Source of the DNA: Syntrophomonadaceae bacterium
GTDB taxonomy: Bacteria; Bacillota_D; Dethiobacteria; DTU022
Direction of reading: 5' to 3'
Assembly: GCA_003562605.1 (NCBI GenBank)
Contig: PWUG01000392.1
Span: forward strand, 1 to 7,209
Length of the DNA stretch: 7,209 bases
Of this stretch, positions 1-5,802 are shown piece by piece (positions within the stretch are counted from its first letter, which is position 1; every line of letters begins with the position of its first letter). The position numbers and the translations under genes are program-made. The notes beneath the pieces were generated by a model, which was given only the letters and a program-made list of their open reading frames with translations, was not told where the DNA came from and searched no databases.

Positions 1-158
1 GGCAGCATACTGGCAACCGCAATGAAAACAATGCTAACTGAAAACAATGCAACCAGGTGGCGGCCTTTAGCATTATCTTCATCAAGGAAACGGATAATTA
101 CCGCCCCGATAACCGGAACAAGTACTGCAATGATCGGTTGAGGGAAAAACAGGTTCAA
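1..158 (-). CDS. NuoM/MrpD-like antiporter subunit, N-terminal fragment (runs off window)
   Basis: Only the first 52 codons are present. The gene starts inside the window and continues past base 1. The frame begins at a TTG (158-156), preceded on the minus strand by GGAGG (171-167) with an 8-base spacer. No ATG in this frame lies between it and the stop of the upstream gene, so TTG is the best start. The peptide opens with NLFFPQPIIAVLVPVIGAV, a proline-interrupted hydrophobic helix. A charged loop (RFLDEDNAKGRH, residues 23-34) and a second hydrophobic helix follow. This layout is typical of the first two membrane helices of NuoM/MrpD-type subunits, but none of the diagnostic later motifs (TM5 Glu, TM7 Lys) is in the window. 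The 39-base gap from the 717-residue antiporter gene implies cotranscription. The family call therefore rests on hydropathy and context and is moderately sure. Confidence 0.6.
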   Translation of the reverse strand, partial: MNLFFPQPIIAVLVPVIGAVIIRFLDEDNAKGRHLVALFSVSIVFIAVASML

Positions 159-166
159 ATAAATCG

Positions 167-171
167 CCTCC
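167..171 (-). promoter_or_regulatory. Shine-Dalgarno GGAGG that decides a TTG start
   Basis: GGAGG lies 8 bases before the TTG at 158-156 on the minus strand. It supports a non-ATG start for the second minus-strand gene. The nearer-looking ATG at 195-193 is in another frame that stops after about 37 codons. Confidence 0.6.
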
Positions 172-197
172 AGCGGTGCGCCTAAGCACCTGCATGG

Positions 198-2351
198 TTA
201 CAGCAAAAAAAACAGGCTCGTGGCCAGTATCGCACCGATTACAATTAAAACAATATATAAATCAAAATCTATGTTCGATATGCTGATTACCTGAAAACGC
301 TTGTCTCCACGCGCACTGTAATCAAACTTGAATAATAACATGAAAACCTTTCTTAAATGCTGCCCGATACCGCCAAATATAAACTCAACGATATTGATCC
401 AGAAAAAGTATACGGTGTCCCATGTTCGGGCAGTAGTCTGCACAAACCGGGTGCCGATACTGCTAAAAACCAGGTCATCAAAAGTGCCTGCGCCAGCCGA
501 TGTCTTCGCCAGCAGGACCGGGGTACGGTGAAAACCCCGGTTGAGAGTATCGTCTATAACACGGCCGCCCCTGGTAAATGACCTGTTAAGCAGGGCAATG
601 GCCGGCAGGTAAATAGAACGTTCGACACTAAGATAAGATGGAGGTTGAAAGGAAAAGAGGTCTTTTCGTTTAAAAACAATATAAAAAGCGGCTCCCAGGA
701 CGAGCGCAATGACAATGCCGAAAAGGTCCTCTAAATACCAGACACCGGTGTTGGCCAGGTAGTTCAAGTAATATTCCGAGTAGGTGAAAGCATTGGCCAT
801 CGGCACAATCACATTTTTAAGCATAAGGGGTGATGACAATCCTAAAAAACTTATTATCCCGATGAAAGAGATTGCAACAAACCTTTCTATCCAGGTCTCT
901 CCATTATCAGCACTTTCCAGTTTAGTTAAAAGGCCCGGAGAGCGGGGTCCGAGGAATATTGATATAAAAAGCTTGGCAATGTAACATACCGTCAACCCGC
1001 TGGTGAGCATGAAGAGCTTTTCTGCAAGCCATAAATCCCAGAGATAATTATGTTCATAAGCATAGACAATGGCGTGATGAAGCAGGGTCTTGCTTACATA
1101 ACCATTAAAACCGGGAATACCGGTAATACCTGCCGCACAGACGGCGAAAGCAGCAAAAGTAAACGGAAATTTTCTCCACAAGCCGCCGAGATGATCAAGC
1201 CTTTTCTCATGAAGGCGAGCATAAATAATACCGAAAAAAATAAACATCCCCGACTTAAAAAAAGCATGGTTAATGATGTGGTATGAAAAACCGCCGAAAC
1301 CCATCGGGCCGTCATAGCCGAGATAACCTGCTGCCCCGATTCCCATCAAAATATAACCCATCTGGCTGATACTGCTGTAAGCCAAAAGGGTCTTGGCATT
1401 ATTCTGCAGAACAGCCATCAGGGCCGCTAAAAGCATGGTCATAATACCCATCCAGATCATTATATGACCAAAACTTTCCGTATAATGCCAGAGTTCGCTT
1501 TCGGCAAAACCTTGAGCCGGCGTATAAAGCATAGTGACAACACGGATTATGCCGTAAGCCCCTGTTTTGATCATGATCCCGGAGAGCAGGGCGCTGGCCG
1601 GAGAAGGCGCAACCGGGTGAGCCTGGGGTAACCAGATGTGCAGAGGGATCATCCCTGCCTTAACCCCGAAACCGATGATCATAAGCAGTGCAATTAATGC
1701 AGCCATTTCTTTCAATAACACAATTTCCTGCAGCATTGGTGCTATGGACACAGTTCCTATGTGTTTATTGAGCAAAATAATACCGCTGAGCAGAGACAGG
1801 CCCCCAATCAAGCCAAGGTACAAATAATTTCCGCCTGCATACATAGCCTCATCGGTTTGGCTGTGCACCACCAGAGCGTAAGCTGCCAGGGTCATCAATT
1901 CGAAGAACAGGAAAAGGGTGAGGAAATCACCGCTTAAAAAAACCCCGAGACAGCCGCCGAGGGTTAGGATTAGAAAAACATAATAACGGGTTTGCTGATG
2001 CTCATGAAGCATATAAGGAATGGAGACGAGTGTGGCTAAAAACCAGATTAAAGCAGAAAAAAGGGCAAAAACACTGCCGGTTAGATCAATCCTAAAACTC
2101 ATTGCTATTCCGGCGAGTGAAGGCAGGTGATATAGAACCGTATAACCCTGCATTACAGTTAAAAAAAGCTCAATAGTAAAATAGAATGAAATGCCGGCAA
2201 TAGATGCGGCAAGTATATTGCGCATTTGAAATGATCTCAAACCAACCAGGCCGATGATAACCGAACCTACAATTGGAATAAGCACAATCAGGAGGGGTAG
2301 TACGCTTACAACAATCATGTCCCGAATTTCTACTATGAATATTTCTGCCAT
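198..2351 (-). CDS. NuoL/MrpA-type proton-conducting antiporter subunit with long C-terminal extension
   Basis: This is an integral membrane subunit of the Proton_antipo_M family (NuoL/NuoM/NuoN, MrpA/MrpD), expected to translocate H+ or exchange it for Na+. The family's key residues are visible: the TM5 Glu (E151 in LFLFFELMTLAAYAL), the TM7 Lys (K231 in GFGVKAGMIPLHIWLP, followed by QAHPVAPSPASALLSG), K262 in the next helix, K320 before LLAYSSISQMGY, the histidine/lysine helix HIINHAFFKSG (H358, H362, K366), and K421 in GFNGYVSKTLL. At 717 residues it is longer than MrpD (about 500). Residues about 565-690 are largely non-transmembrane, and a last hydrophobic helix spans about 698-715. The layout recalls the lateral helix plus terminal anchor of NuoL-type subunits (inference). 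The ATG at 2351 has AAGGGG 7 bases upstream. Met12 is an alternative start without a good ribosome site. It is divergent from the mrp genes and likely shares a transcript with the gene at 158. Confidence 0.9.
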   Translation of the reverse strand: MAEIFIVEIRDMIVVSVLPLLIVLIPIVGSVIIGLVGLRSFQMRNILAASIAGISFYFTIELFLTVMQGYTVLYHLPSLAGIAMSFRIDLTGSVFALFSALIWFLATLVSIPYMLHEHQQTRYYVFLILTLGGCLGVFLSGDFLTLFLFFELMTLAAYALVVHSQTDEAMYAGGNYLYLGLIGGLSLLSGIILLNKHIGTVSIAPMLQEIVLLKEMAALIALLMIIGFGVKAGMIPLHIWLPQAHPVAPSPASALLSGIMIKTGAYGIIRVVTMLYTPAQGFAESELWHYTESFGHIMIWMGIMTMLLAALMAVLQNNAKTLLAYSSISQMGYILMGIGAAGYLGYDGPMGFGGFSYHIINHAFFKSGMFIFFGIIYARLHEKRLDHLGGLWRKFPFTFAAFAVCAAGITGIPGFNGYVSKTLLHHAIVYAYEHNYLWDLWLAEKLFMLTSGLTVCYIAKLFISIFLGPRSPGLLTKLESADNGETWIERFVAISFIGIISFLGLSSPLMLKNVIVPMANAFTYSEYYLNYLANTGVWYLEDLFGIVIALVLGAAFYIVFKRKDLFSFQPPSYLSVERSIYLPAIALLNRSFTRGGRVIDDTLNRGFHRTPVLLAKTSAGAGTFDDLVFSSIGTRFVQTTARTWDTVYFFWINIVEFIFGGIGQHLRKVFMLLFKFDYSARGDKRFQVISISNIDFDLYIVLIVIGAILATSLFFLL

Positions 2352-2474
2352 CCGCGAACCCCTTATTTCTATTTAAACAATCAAAGCCTTTTATTCGCTT
2401 TACCACCTCTATTTCCTTCTTTTTAATAACAATTCGTATAATTATTTACCTATTACGTTAAATTTAAAAACATC

Positions 2475-2503
2475 TTGACAGAAACCTGAAAATGATGAAA
2501 AAT
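2475..2503 (+). promoter_or_regulatory. Candidate sigma-A type promoter (distal) for the mrp operon
   Basis: A perfect -35 TTGACA (2475-2480) is followed after 17 bases by AAAAAT (2498-2503), which matches TATAAT at 4 of 6 positions. The start point would be near 2510, giving a leader of about 170 bases before mrpB. The -35 is good, but the -10 is ordinary for such an A-rich stretch. Confidence 0.4.
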
Positions 2504-2529
2504 AGAGTAGACGATGGAGGGGTTTTTTT

Positions 2530-2574
2530 GTGTTTTTATTAACCCGAATCAATAAAAAAGGCAATTTTTTTTGA
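2530..2574 (+). CDS. Possible 14-residue leader peptide upstream of mrpB
   Basis: A GTG at 2530 follows GGAGGGG (2516-2522) with a 7-base spacer and opens a frame of 14 codons (MFLLTRINKKGNFF) ending in TGA at 2572-2574. The ribosome-site-like purine run would lie just downstream of the transcription start predicted from the TTGACA element. Short frames like this arise easily by chance and no homologue is recognised. It is listed because the start context is as good as that of the real genes here. Confidence 0.15.
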   Translation: MFLLTRINKKGNFF

Positions 2575-2589
2575 GCATAATTGTGAATA

Positions 2590-2603
2590 TTTGCACATGC
2601 AAA
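2590..2603. repeat. 14-base dyad, candidate operator
   Basis: TTTGCA and TGCAAA form perfect 6-base inverted arms around a 2-base centre (CA). The dyad lies about 80-95 bases upstream of mrpB, just where the -35 region of the TATAAT promoter at 2621-2626 would be. It also overlaps a weak minus-strand -35 (TTGCAT, 2602-2597). Its placement would suit a regulator binding between the divergent genes. AT-rich DNA gives short dyads by chance. Confidence 0.25.
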
Positions 2604-2626
2604 ATTTTCTAATCGTTTTTTATAAT
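2598..2626 (+). promoter_or_regulatory. Candidate proximal promoter for mrpB
   Basis: A perfect TATAAT lies at 2621-2626. At 17 bases upstream the -35 position reads TGCAAA (2598-2603), only 3 of 6 matches to TTGACA and part of the dyad. Transcription would start near 2632, leaving a leader of about 50 bases. The weak -35 could mean activator dependence, or that the -10 match is chance in AT-rich DNA. Confidence 0.3.
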
Positions 2627-2683
2627 TAAACTTATAAAATAATTTTAGAAACTATTTAACCTCGGAAGGAGGCAAAAGAAAAG

Positions 2684-3079
2684 ATGCATGATTATGCTAC
2701 CAGGGTCGTTTTCAGATATATGCTTCTTTTCGTTCTTCTTTACGGTATTTATGTCGTTATGCATGGACATATTTCTCCTGGCGGAGGCTTCTCAGGCGGT
2801 ATGATTATAGGGCTGGGGTTGCTTCTCTACATCTTAATTTTCGGCCAACTCTGGAATATCAGGTTTAGGCAGATGATTCTTGATGCGGCCATAATATTTG
2901 TAGGAATCGGGGGTATCCTCGAAGTGCTGAAATTTATCATACCCCATGAACACGGCCCCATCGGCGTACCGGGAACCCTTTTCAGCGTGGGCATTATCTC
3001 AGTTTCAAACTTTGGTATCGGTATCCTCGTGGCCAGCACTATACTTGGCGTTTACTACATGATCAGCGAGGAGGCATAA
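2684..3079 (+). CDS. mrpB: Mrp antiporter subunit B (MnhB domain)
   Basis: This is a small membrane subunit of the Mrp cation/proton antiporter, homologous to MbhF of membrane-bound hydrogenase. Its 131 residues fit the MnhB domain. The family signature HGHISPGGGFSGG lies at residues 27-39, between helices at about 8-26 and 35-54. A glycine-rich third helix follows at about 64-85 with an acidic residue (E80 in GGILEVLKF). The loop GPIGVPGT (91-98) leads to a last helix near 99-127. The start at 2684 has AAGGAGG (2666-2672) with an 11-base spacer. A nearby ATG at 2688 is in another frame. It is the first gene of the plus-strand operon, and its TAA ends 3 bases before the mrpC start. In canonical operons mrpB follows mrpA, but here no mrpA precedes it and the neighbour upstream is divergent. 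Confidence 0.93.
   Translation: MHDYATRVVFRYMLLFVLLYGIYVVMHGHISPGGGFSGGMIIGLGLLLYILIFGQLWNIRFRQMILDAAIIFVGIGGILEVLKFIIPHEHGPIGVPGTLFSVGIISVSNFGIGILVASTILGVYYMISEEA
3068..3074 (+). promoter_or_regulatory. Shine-Dalgarno GAGGAGG supporting the TTG start of mrpC
   Basis: GAGGAGG lies within the last codons of mrpB, 8 bases before the TTG at 3083. It fixes a TTG start that gives a normal MrpC N-terminus. The first in-frame ATG is 21 codons further in and would delete the first membrane helix. Confidence 0.7.
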
Positions 3080-3082
3080 GCT

Positions 3083-3442
3083 TTGGATCTCGAACTTATT
3101 TTTCTTAATTTCCCTTACTTTGTTGCAATCGTCCTATTTTCAATGGGCACACTTATTGTCTTAACCCAACCCAACCTGGTAAAAAAGGTAATCGGCATCA
3201 ACATTATGGAAACGTCGATTTTCCTTTTTTTCATAGCCGTGGGAAATGCGCACGGCGGTATCCCTCCCATTTTCGACCCGCAATACCCTGATGCTCTCTA
3301 TGTTAACCCTCTTCCTTCCGTTTTAATGTTAACAGGAATTGTAGTCAGCTTTAGCGTAACCGCTTTCGCCCTGGCACTTATAGTTAAACTCTATATTTAC
3401 TACGGAACGATCTGCGCGCCAAACTTTATGAAATTAAAATAG
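3083..3442 (+). CDS. mrpC: Mrp antiporter subunit C (NuoK-like)
   Basis: MrpC is a NuoK-like small membrane subunit that sits beside MrpD in the antiporter and corresponds to MbhG in MBH. The 119-residue product is close to the usual length of about 112-120. Helices are visible at about 11-28, 36-54 and 78-106. The second carries E43 in GINIMETSIFLFF, a place where NuoK-type proteins keep an acidic residue. The conserved loop and third helix appear as NPLPSVLMLTGIVVSF (75-90), matching the PLP...LT.IV pattern of the family. The start is TTG, chosen because of its well-placed ribosome site. The gene sits 3 bases after mrpB and 13 bases before mrpD, so coupled translation with mrpB is likely. 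Nothing looks truncated. Confidence 0.92.
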   Translation: MDLELIFLNFPYFVAIVLFSMGTLIVLTQPNLVKKVIGINIMETSIFLFFIAVGNAHGGIPPIFDPQYPDALYVNPLPSVLMLTGIVVSFSVTAFALALIVKLYIYYGTICAPNFMKLK

Positions 3443-3455
3443 AGGTGACCCCTTA

Positions 3456-4958
3456 ATGGATACAGTGTCTAAACTTCCTTTTTATTGCGTTCTCATCCCT
3501 TTAATTGCCTCTTTTTGTATGCCCATCCTGGCGAGGTGGAAAAAAGAATTCTGCGCGCCCCTGGCAACCCTTGTTACCGCTTCCGTCTTTATAATTACTA
3601 TTATCATTGGCTACCATGTCATAAATAGCGGACCAATTAGCTATCATGTCGCAGGTTGGGAACCTCCCTGGGGTATCGAAATCGTTGTTGATTCTTTATC
3701 CAGTATCATGATAATGCTAATATCAGGTATCTCCCTGTTTATTCTGATTTACAGTTTTACAGCCGTCAAACATGAATTGGAACGTATAGTAACCGGGTGG
3801 TATTACACTGCCTTCCTGCTCTGCCTCTCAGGTATGATCGGACTGGTTATATCCAATGATATCTTTAACATGTATGTCTTGATTGAAATTACCGGGATCA
3901 GCGCCTGCGCCCTGGTTGCCGCCAAGGGAACCCGCCTCTCAACCGAAGCTGCCCTTAAATATTTACTTTTGGCTACAATCGGATCCGGTTTTATTCTTTT
4001 TGGGATCGGCTTTCTATACATGATAACAGGGCACCTGAACATAACTTACATTGCCCGGGAATTGGCCCTTGTAAAAGATTCATATCCCATTTTAATATGG
4101 ACTACACTGAGCTTTTTTGTTGTCGGATTCGGAGTAAAAGCAGCCTTGTTCCCGCTGCATCTCTGGCTTCCTGACGCCCACTCTTCGGCTCCTTCACCTT
4201 CCAGCGCTATTTTATCCAGCCTGGTAGTTAAAGTTTATATTATCGCCTTTCTGAAAATCCTCTTGATCGCATTCGGGCTGGAAATCTTTCATGAAACTTA
4301 TATACGCCACCTGATTATTGTCCTCGCTGTAATTGCCATGCTTGCCGGTTCATTTTTCGCTTTCGTACAAATAGAATTAAAAAGGCGGCTGGCTTATTCA
4401 ACTGTGGCGCAAATCGGCTACGTCTTTTTGGGAATCGGCCTGGGTACACCCTGGGGGCTGGCCGCCGGTATGCTCCACATCATCGTTCATGCTTTTATGA
4501 AAACCTGCCTCTTCCTCTGTGCCGGGGCTATCGCTTACCAGACCGGGCGAAAACATGTAAATGAGTTTACCGGGATGGGCTACATGATGCCTATAACCAT
4601 GGGCGCTTTTTCTGTGGCAGCTTTTTCAATGGTCGGCATTCCGCTTTTTGGCGGTTTTATAAGCAAGTACGGTCTCGCTCTGGGTAGCTTGGAAGCAAAT
4701 TTACCACTGCTTATTCTTGTTATTATCCTTAGCGGCCTTTTGAACGCAACTTATTATTTTCCAATTATCGGCCAGGCTTATTTTTCACAGGAAGATAGCA
4801 GTGGAGATAACCACACTGACCGTAAGTTCAAGAGGGATCAGATCCCTCTCAGCATGTTGGTACCAATTGTTGTTATTGCCGTTGGAATTATATACCTGGG
4901 AATCTTCCCTGGGACGGTCCTAAACTTCATTAACCAGACAGTATTAGCGCTGCTATAA
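3456..4958 (+). CDS. mrpD: Mrp antiporter subunit D
   Basis: MrpD is one of the two ion-translocating, NuoM-like subunits of the Mrp complex and is homologous to MbhH. At 500 residues it has the usual length, with a string of about 14 hydrophobic helices. The key residues are present: the TM5 Glu (E144 in MYVLIEITGISA), the TM7 Lys (K228 in GFGVKAALFPLHLWLPDAH), K259 in the next helix, a K309-R310-R311 cluster before LAYSTVAQIGY, H341, H345 and K349 in HIIVHAFMKT, and K404 in GGFISKYG. These match the proton path of NuoL/M/N proteins, where the TM5 Glu and TM7 Lys are required. The ATG has AGAGGTGA (3441-3448) 7 bases upstream, overlapping the stop of mrpC. A 30-base gap separates it from the mrpE start. 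All key residues are intact, so it is expected to be active. Confidence 0.95.
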   Translation: MDTVSKLPFYCVLIPLIASFCMPILARWKKEFCAPLATLVTASVFIITIIIGYHVINSGPISYHVAGWEPPWGIEIVVDSLSSIMIMLISGISLFILIYSFTAVKHELERIVTGWYYTAFLLCLSGMIGLVISNDIFNMYVLIEITGISACALVAAKGTRLSTEAALKYLLLATIGSGFILFGIGFLYMITGHLNITYIARELALVKDSYPILIWTTLSFFVVGFGVKAALFPLHLWLPDAHSSAPSPSSAILSSLVVKVYIIAFLKILLIAFGLEIFHETYIRHLIIVLAVIAMLAGSFFAFVQIELKRRLAYSTVAQIGYVFLGIGLGTPWGLAAGMLHIIVHAFMKTCLFLCAGAIAYQTGRKHVNEFTGMGYMMPITMGAFSVAAFSMVGIPLFGGFISKYGLALGSLEANLPLLILVIILSGLLNATYYFPIIGQAYFSQEDSSGDNHTDRKFKRDQIPLSMLVPIVVIAVGIIYLGIFPGTVLNFINQTVLALL

Positions 4959-4975
4959 AATAACTGCTTATTGCA

Positions 4976-4983
4976 GGAGGTGA
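4976..4983 (+). promoter_or_regulatory. Shine-Dalgarno GGAGGTGA that decides the GTG start of mrpE
   Basis: GGAGGTGA is fully complementary to the 16S rRNA tail and lies 5 bases before the GTG at 4989. A TTG at 4971 in the same frame would place this site inside the coding region, and the ATG at 4987 is in another frame that stops within about 20 codons. The GTG is therefore preferred. Confidence 0.7.
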
Positions 4984-4988
4984 TTGAT

Positions 4989-5501
4989 GTGCTTGAACGA
5001 GTTAAGGGTGATCCGGCAGGTTCGTTTTTTATATTCGTTCTCCTGATGGTATTCTGGCTGCTCATTTCGGCAAGCGCAGATTGGCAGCACATCCTGGTAG
5101 GAGCCATATTTAGCTCCATCCTTACACTTTTTTGGAGTAACCTTAATATATCTTCTGAGAATAGAACCGAGTTCACCGTAAAACAGGTTTTCATGTTAAT
5201 CAGGTATATGATCTATCTGGGCATCGAGATCGTTTTAGCCAACATAACTGTGGCAATAATCGTGCTTAATCCCCGCCTGCCAATATCTCCGGGCATGGTT
5301 ATTACACGCTGCGACCTGGAACGCAGCCTGATTAGGGTTCTCTATGTTAATTCGATTACTTTATGTCCCGGAACGATTACTGTTGAGCTTGAAGATAACC
5401 TGCTGATCGTCCATGCTTTTACAAAAGAATATGCACATGAAATCGAAGATTCTCCCCAATACCACAGACTATTAGACCTGGAGGGAGTTTATAAAAAATG
5501 A
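4989..5501 (+). CDS. mrpE: Mrp antiporter subunit E
   Basis: MrpE is a peripheral membrane subunit of the Mrp complex and is homologous to MbhA. From the GTG start it has 170 residues, usual for the family. Two or three N-terminal helices (about 11-30, 33-50 and 66-93) precede a soluble C-terminal part. The family signature is clear in VNSITLCPGTITVEL (120-134), corresponding to the common SITLTPGT pattern with Cys in place of the usual Thr or similar residue. The preceding stretch NPRLPISPGMV (94-104) is also typical. The exact start is settled by the ribosome site GGAGGTGA. The stop overlaps the mrpF start as ATGA (5498-5501), which implies translational coupling. It probably supports assembly or stability of the complex rather than forming the ion path; this role is known for the family and not shown by the sequence. 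Confidence 0.92.
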   Translation: MLERVKGDPAGSFFIFVLLMVFWLLISASADWQHILVGAIFSSILTLFWSNLNISSENRTEFTVKQVFMLIRYMIYLGIEIVLANITVAIIVLNPRLPISPGMVITRCDLERSLIRVLYVNSITLCPGTITVELEDNLLIVHAFTKEYAHEIEDSPQYHRLLDLEGVYKK

Positions 5502-5764
5502 TCACAACCGTGCTATATACAGCAGTGGTCGGCCTGGTTATCATATCTTTAGTTGCGATTATTCGTGCTTACGGCGGACCTTCAGTCTTAGACAGAATGG
5601 TGGCAATGAATGTTATTACGACTAATGTAGTAATGATAATTCTAATTTTTGCCTATATTGATCAAAGCTACTACTACATTGATGTCGCGTTTGTGTTTGT
5701 AATCGGCACATTTATTGCAACATTATGTATTTTAAAACTGCTGCGGGAAGGACATATTATCTGA
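5498..5764 (+). CDS. mrpF: Mrp antiporter subunit F
   Basis: MrpF is a three-helix membrane subunit homologous to MbhB. The 88-residue length is standard. The conserved GGPSVLDRMVAMN segment (26-38) holds the Gly-Pro and Asp32-Arg33 pair retained across the family, and YIDVAFVFVIGTFI (60-73) holds the acidic residue D62 at the start of the third helix. The ATG overlaps the mrpE stop, and GGAGGGAG (5480-5487) lies 10 bases upstream inside mrpE. A perfect inverted repeat follows the stop. MrpF and MrpG pack together with the MrpA C-terminal domains in known Mrp structures, and here the genes for those pieces follow immediately. Nothing unusual was seen in the protein. Confidence 0.93.
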   Translation: MITTVLYTAVVGLVIISLVAIIRAYGGPSVLDRMVAMNVITTNVVMIILIFAYIDQSYYYIDVAFVFVIGTFIATLCILKLLREGHII

Positions 5765-5767
5765 TAA

Positions 5768-5785
5768 ATGGCTCTTTAGAGCCAT
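5768..5785 (+). repeat. Perfect inverted repeat between mrpF and mrpG
   Basis: ATGGCTCT and AGAGCCAT are perfect 8-base complements separated by two T bases, filling nearly half of the short mrpF-mrpG gap. In RNA this would be a GC-containing stem with a TTTA-like loop. It ends 5 bases before the ribosome site of mrpG. No U-run follows, so it is not a typical rho-independent terminator. An RNA processing or stability element, or a brake on mrpG translation, is more likely. Confidence 0.5.
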
Positions 5786-5790
5786 GAACC

Positions 5791-5797
5791 GGGGTGA
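5791..5797 (+). promoter_or_regulatory. Shine-Dalgarno GGGGTGA that decides the ATG start of mrpG
   Basis: GGGGTGA lies 5 bases before the ATG at 5803. The GTG at 5794, in the same frame, is part of this ribosome site and would leave no site of its own. The ATG is therefore preferred. Confidence 0.65.
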
Positions 5798-5802
5798 ATA
5801 AA

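Larger units (their letters stand above)
2352..2683. other. AT-rich divergent intergenic region
   Basis: This 332-base region separates the start codons of the minus-strand antiporter gene and mrpB. It is strongly AT-rich compared with the flanking genes and must hold the control sites for both directions. Contents that can be supported: a TTGACA promoter-like element and a perfect TATAAT, both facing mrpB; a 14-base dyad at 2590-2603; a ribosome-site-like GGAGGGG with a 14-codon frame at 2530; and the AAGGAGG of mrpB. For the minus strand the candidates are weak: TTGCAT (2602-2597) with a 17-base spacer to TATGCT (2579-2574), or TTTTAA (2469-2464) with a 17-base spacer to AATAAT (2446-2441). 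No convincing rho-independent terminator or known riboswitch fold was recognised. Confidence 0.7.

Noticed and set aside
84..195. ATG at 195-193 as start of the second minus-strand gene
   Set aside because: The frame stops at TGA after about 37 codons and does not give a membrane protein. The TTG at 158 with GGAGG gives the antiporter-like N-terminus.
328..1827. Several open frames of 60-80 codons on the plus strand opposite the 717-residue gene
   Set aside because: They lie antisense to a gene with clear family motifs throughout, have no good ribosome sites and encode low-complexity, unrecognisable peptides. They are shadows of the real frame.
2170..2406. 78-codon minus-strand frame with a GTG start at 2406, upstream of and overlapping the 717-residue gene
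   Set aside because: Most of it overlaps the start of the real gene in another frame, and its peptide shows no membrane pattern or family motif.
2437..2442. Second TATAAT on the plus strand in the intergenic region
   Set aside because: The position 17 bases upstream reads TCCTTC, with no resemblance to a -35 box. It is likely chance in AT-rich DNA.
2516..2571. GGGTT...AACCC pairing and T-runs in the intergenic region as a rho-independent terminator
   Set aside because: The loop is long, the stem short and the T-runs are not directly after it. No gene in the window ends here, because both neighbours start from this region.
4964..4976. CTGC...GCAG stem in the mrpD-mrpE gap
   Set aside because: It has only four base pairs and a 5-base loop, too weak to list as a structural feature.
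4971..4988. TTG at 4971 as start of mrpE
   Set aside because: The full GGAGGTGA ribosome site would then fall inside the gene. The GTG at 4989 is correctly spaced from it and gives a normal MrpE.
4838..5194. 118-codon minus-strand frame across the mrpD-mrpE junction
   Set aside because: It is antisense to two well-supported genes, and its composition fits a reverse shadow of hydrophobic coding sequence.
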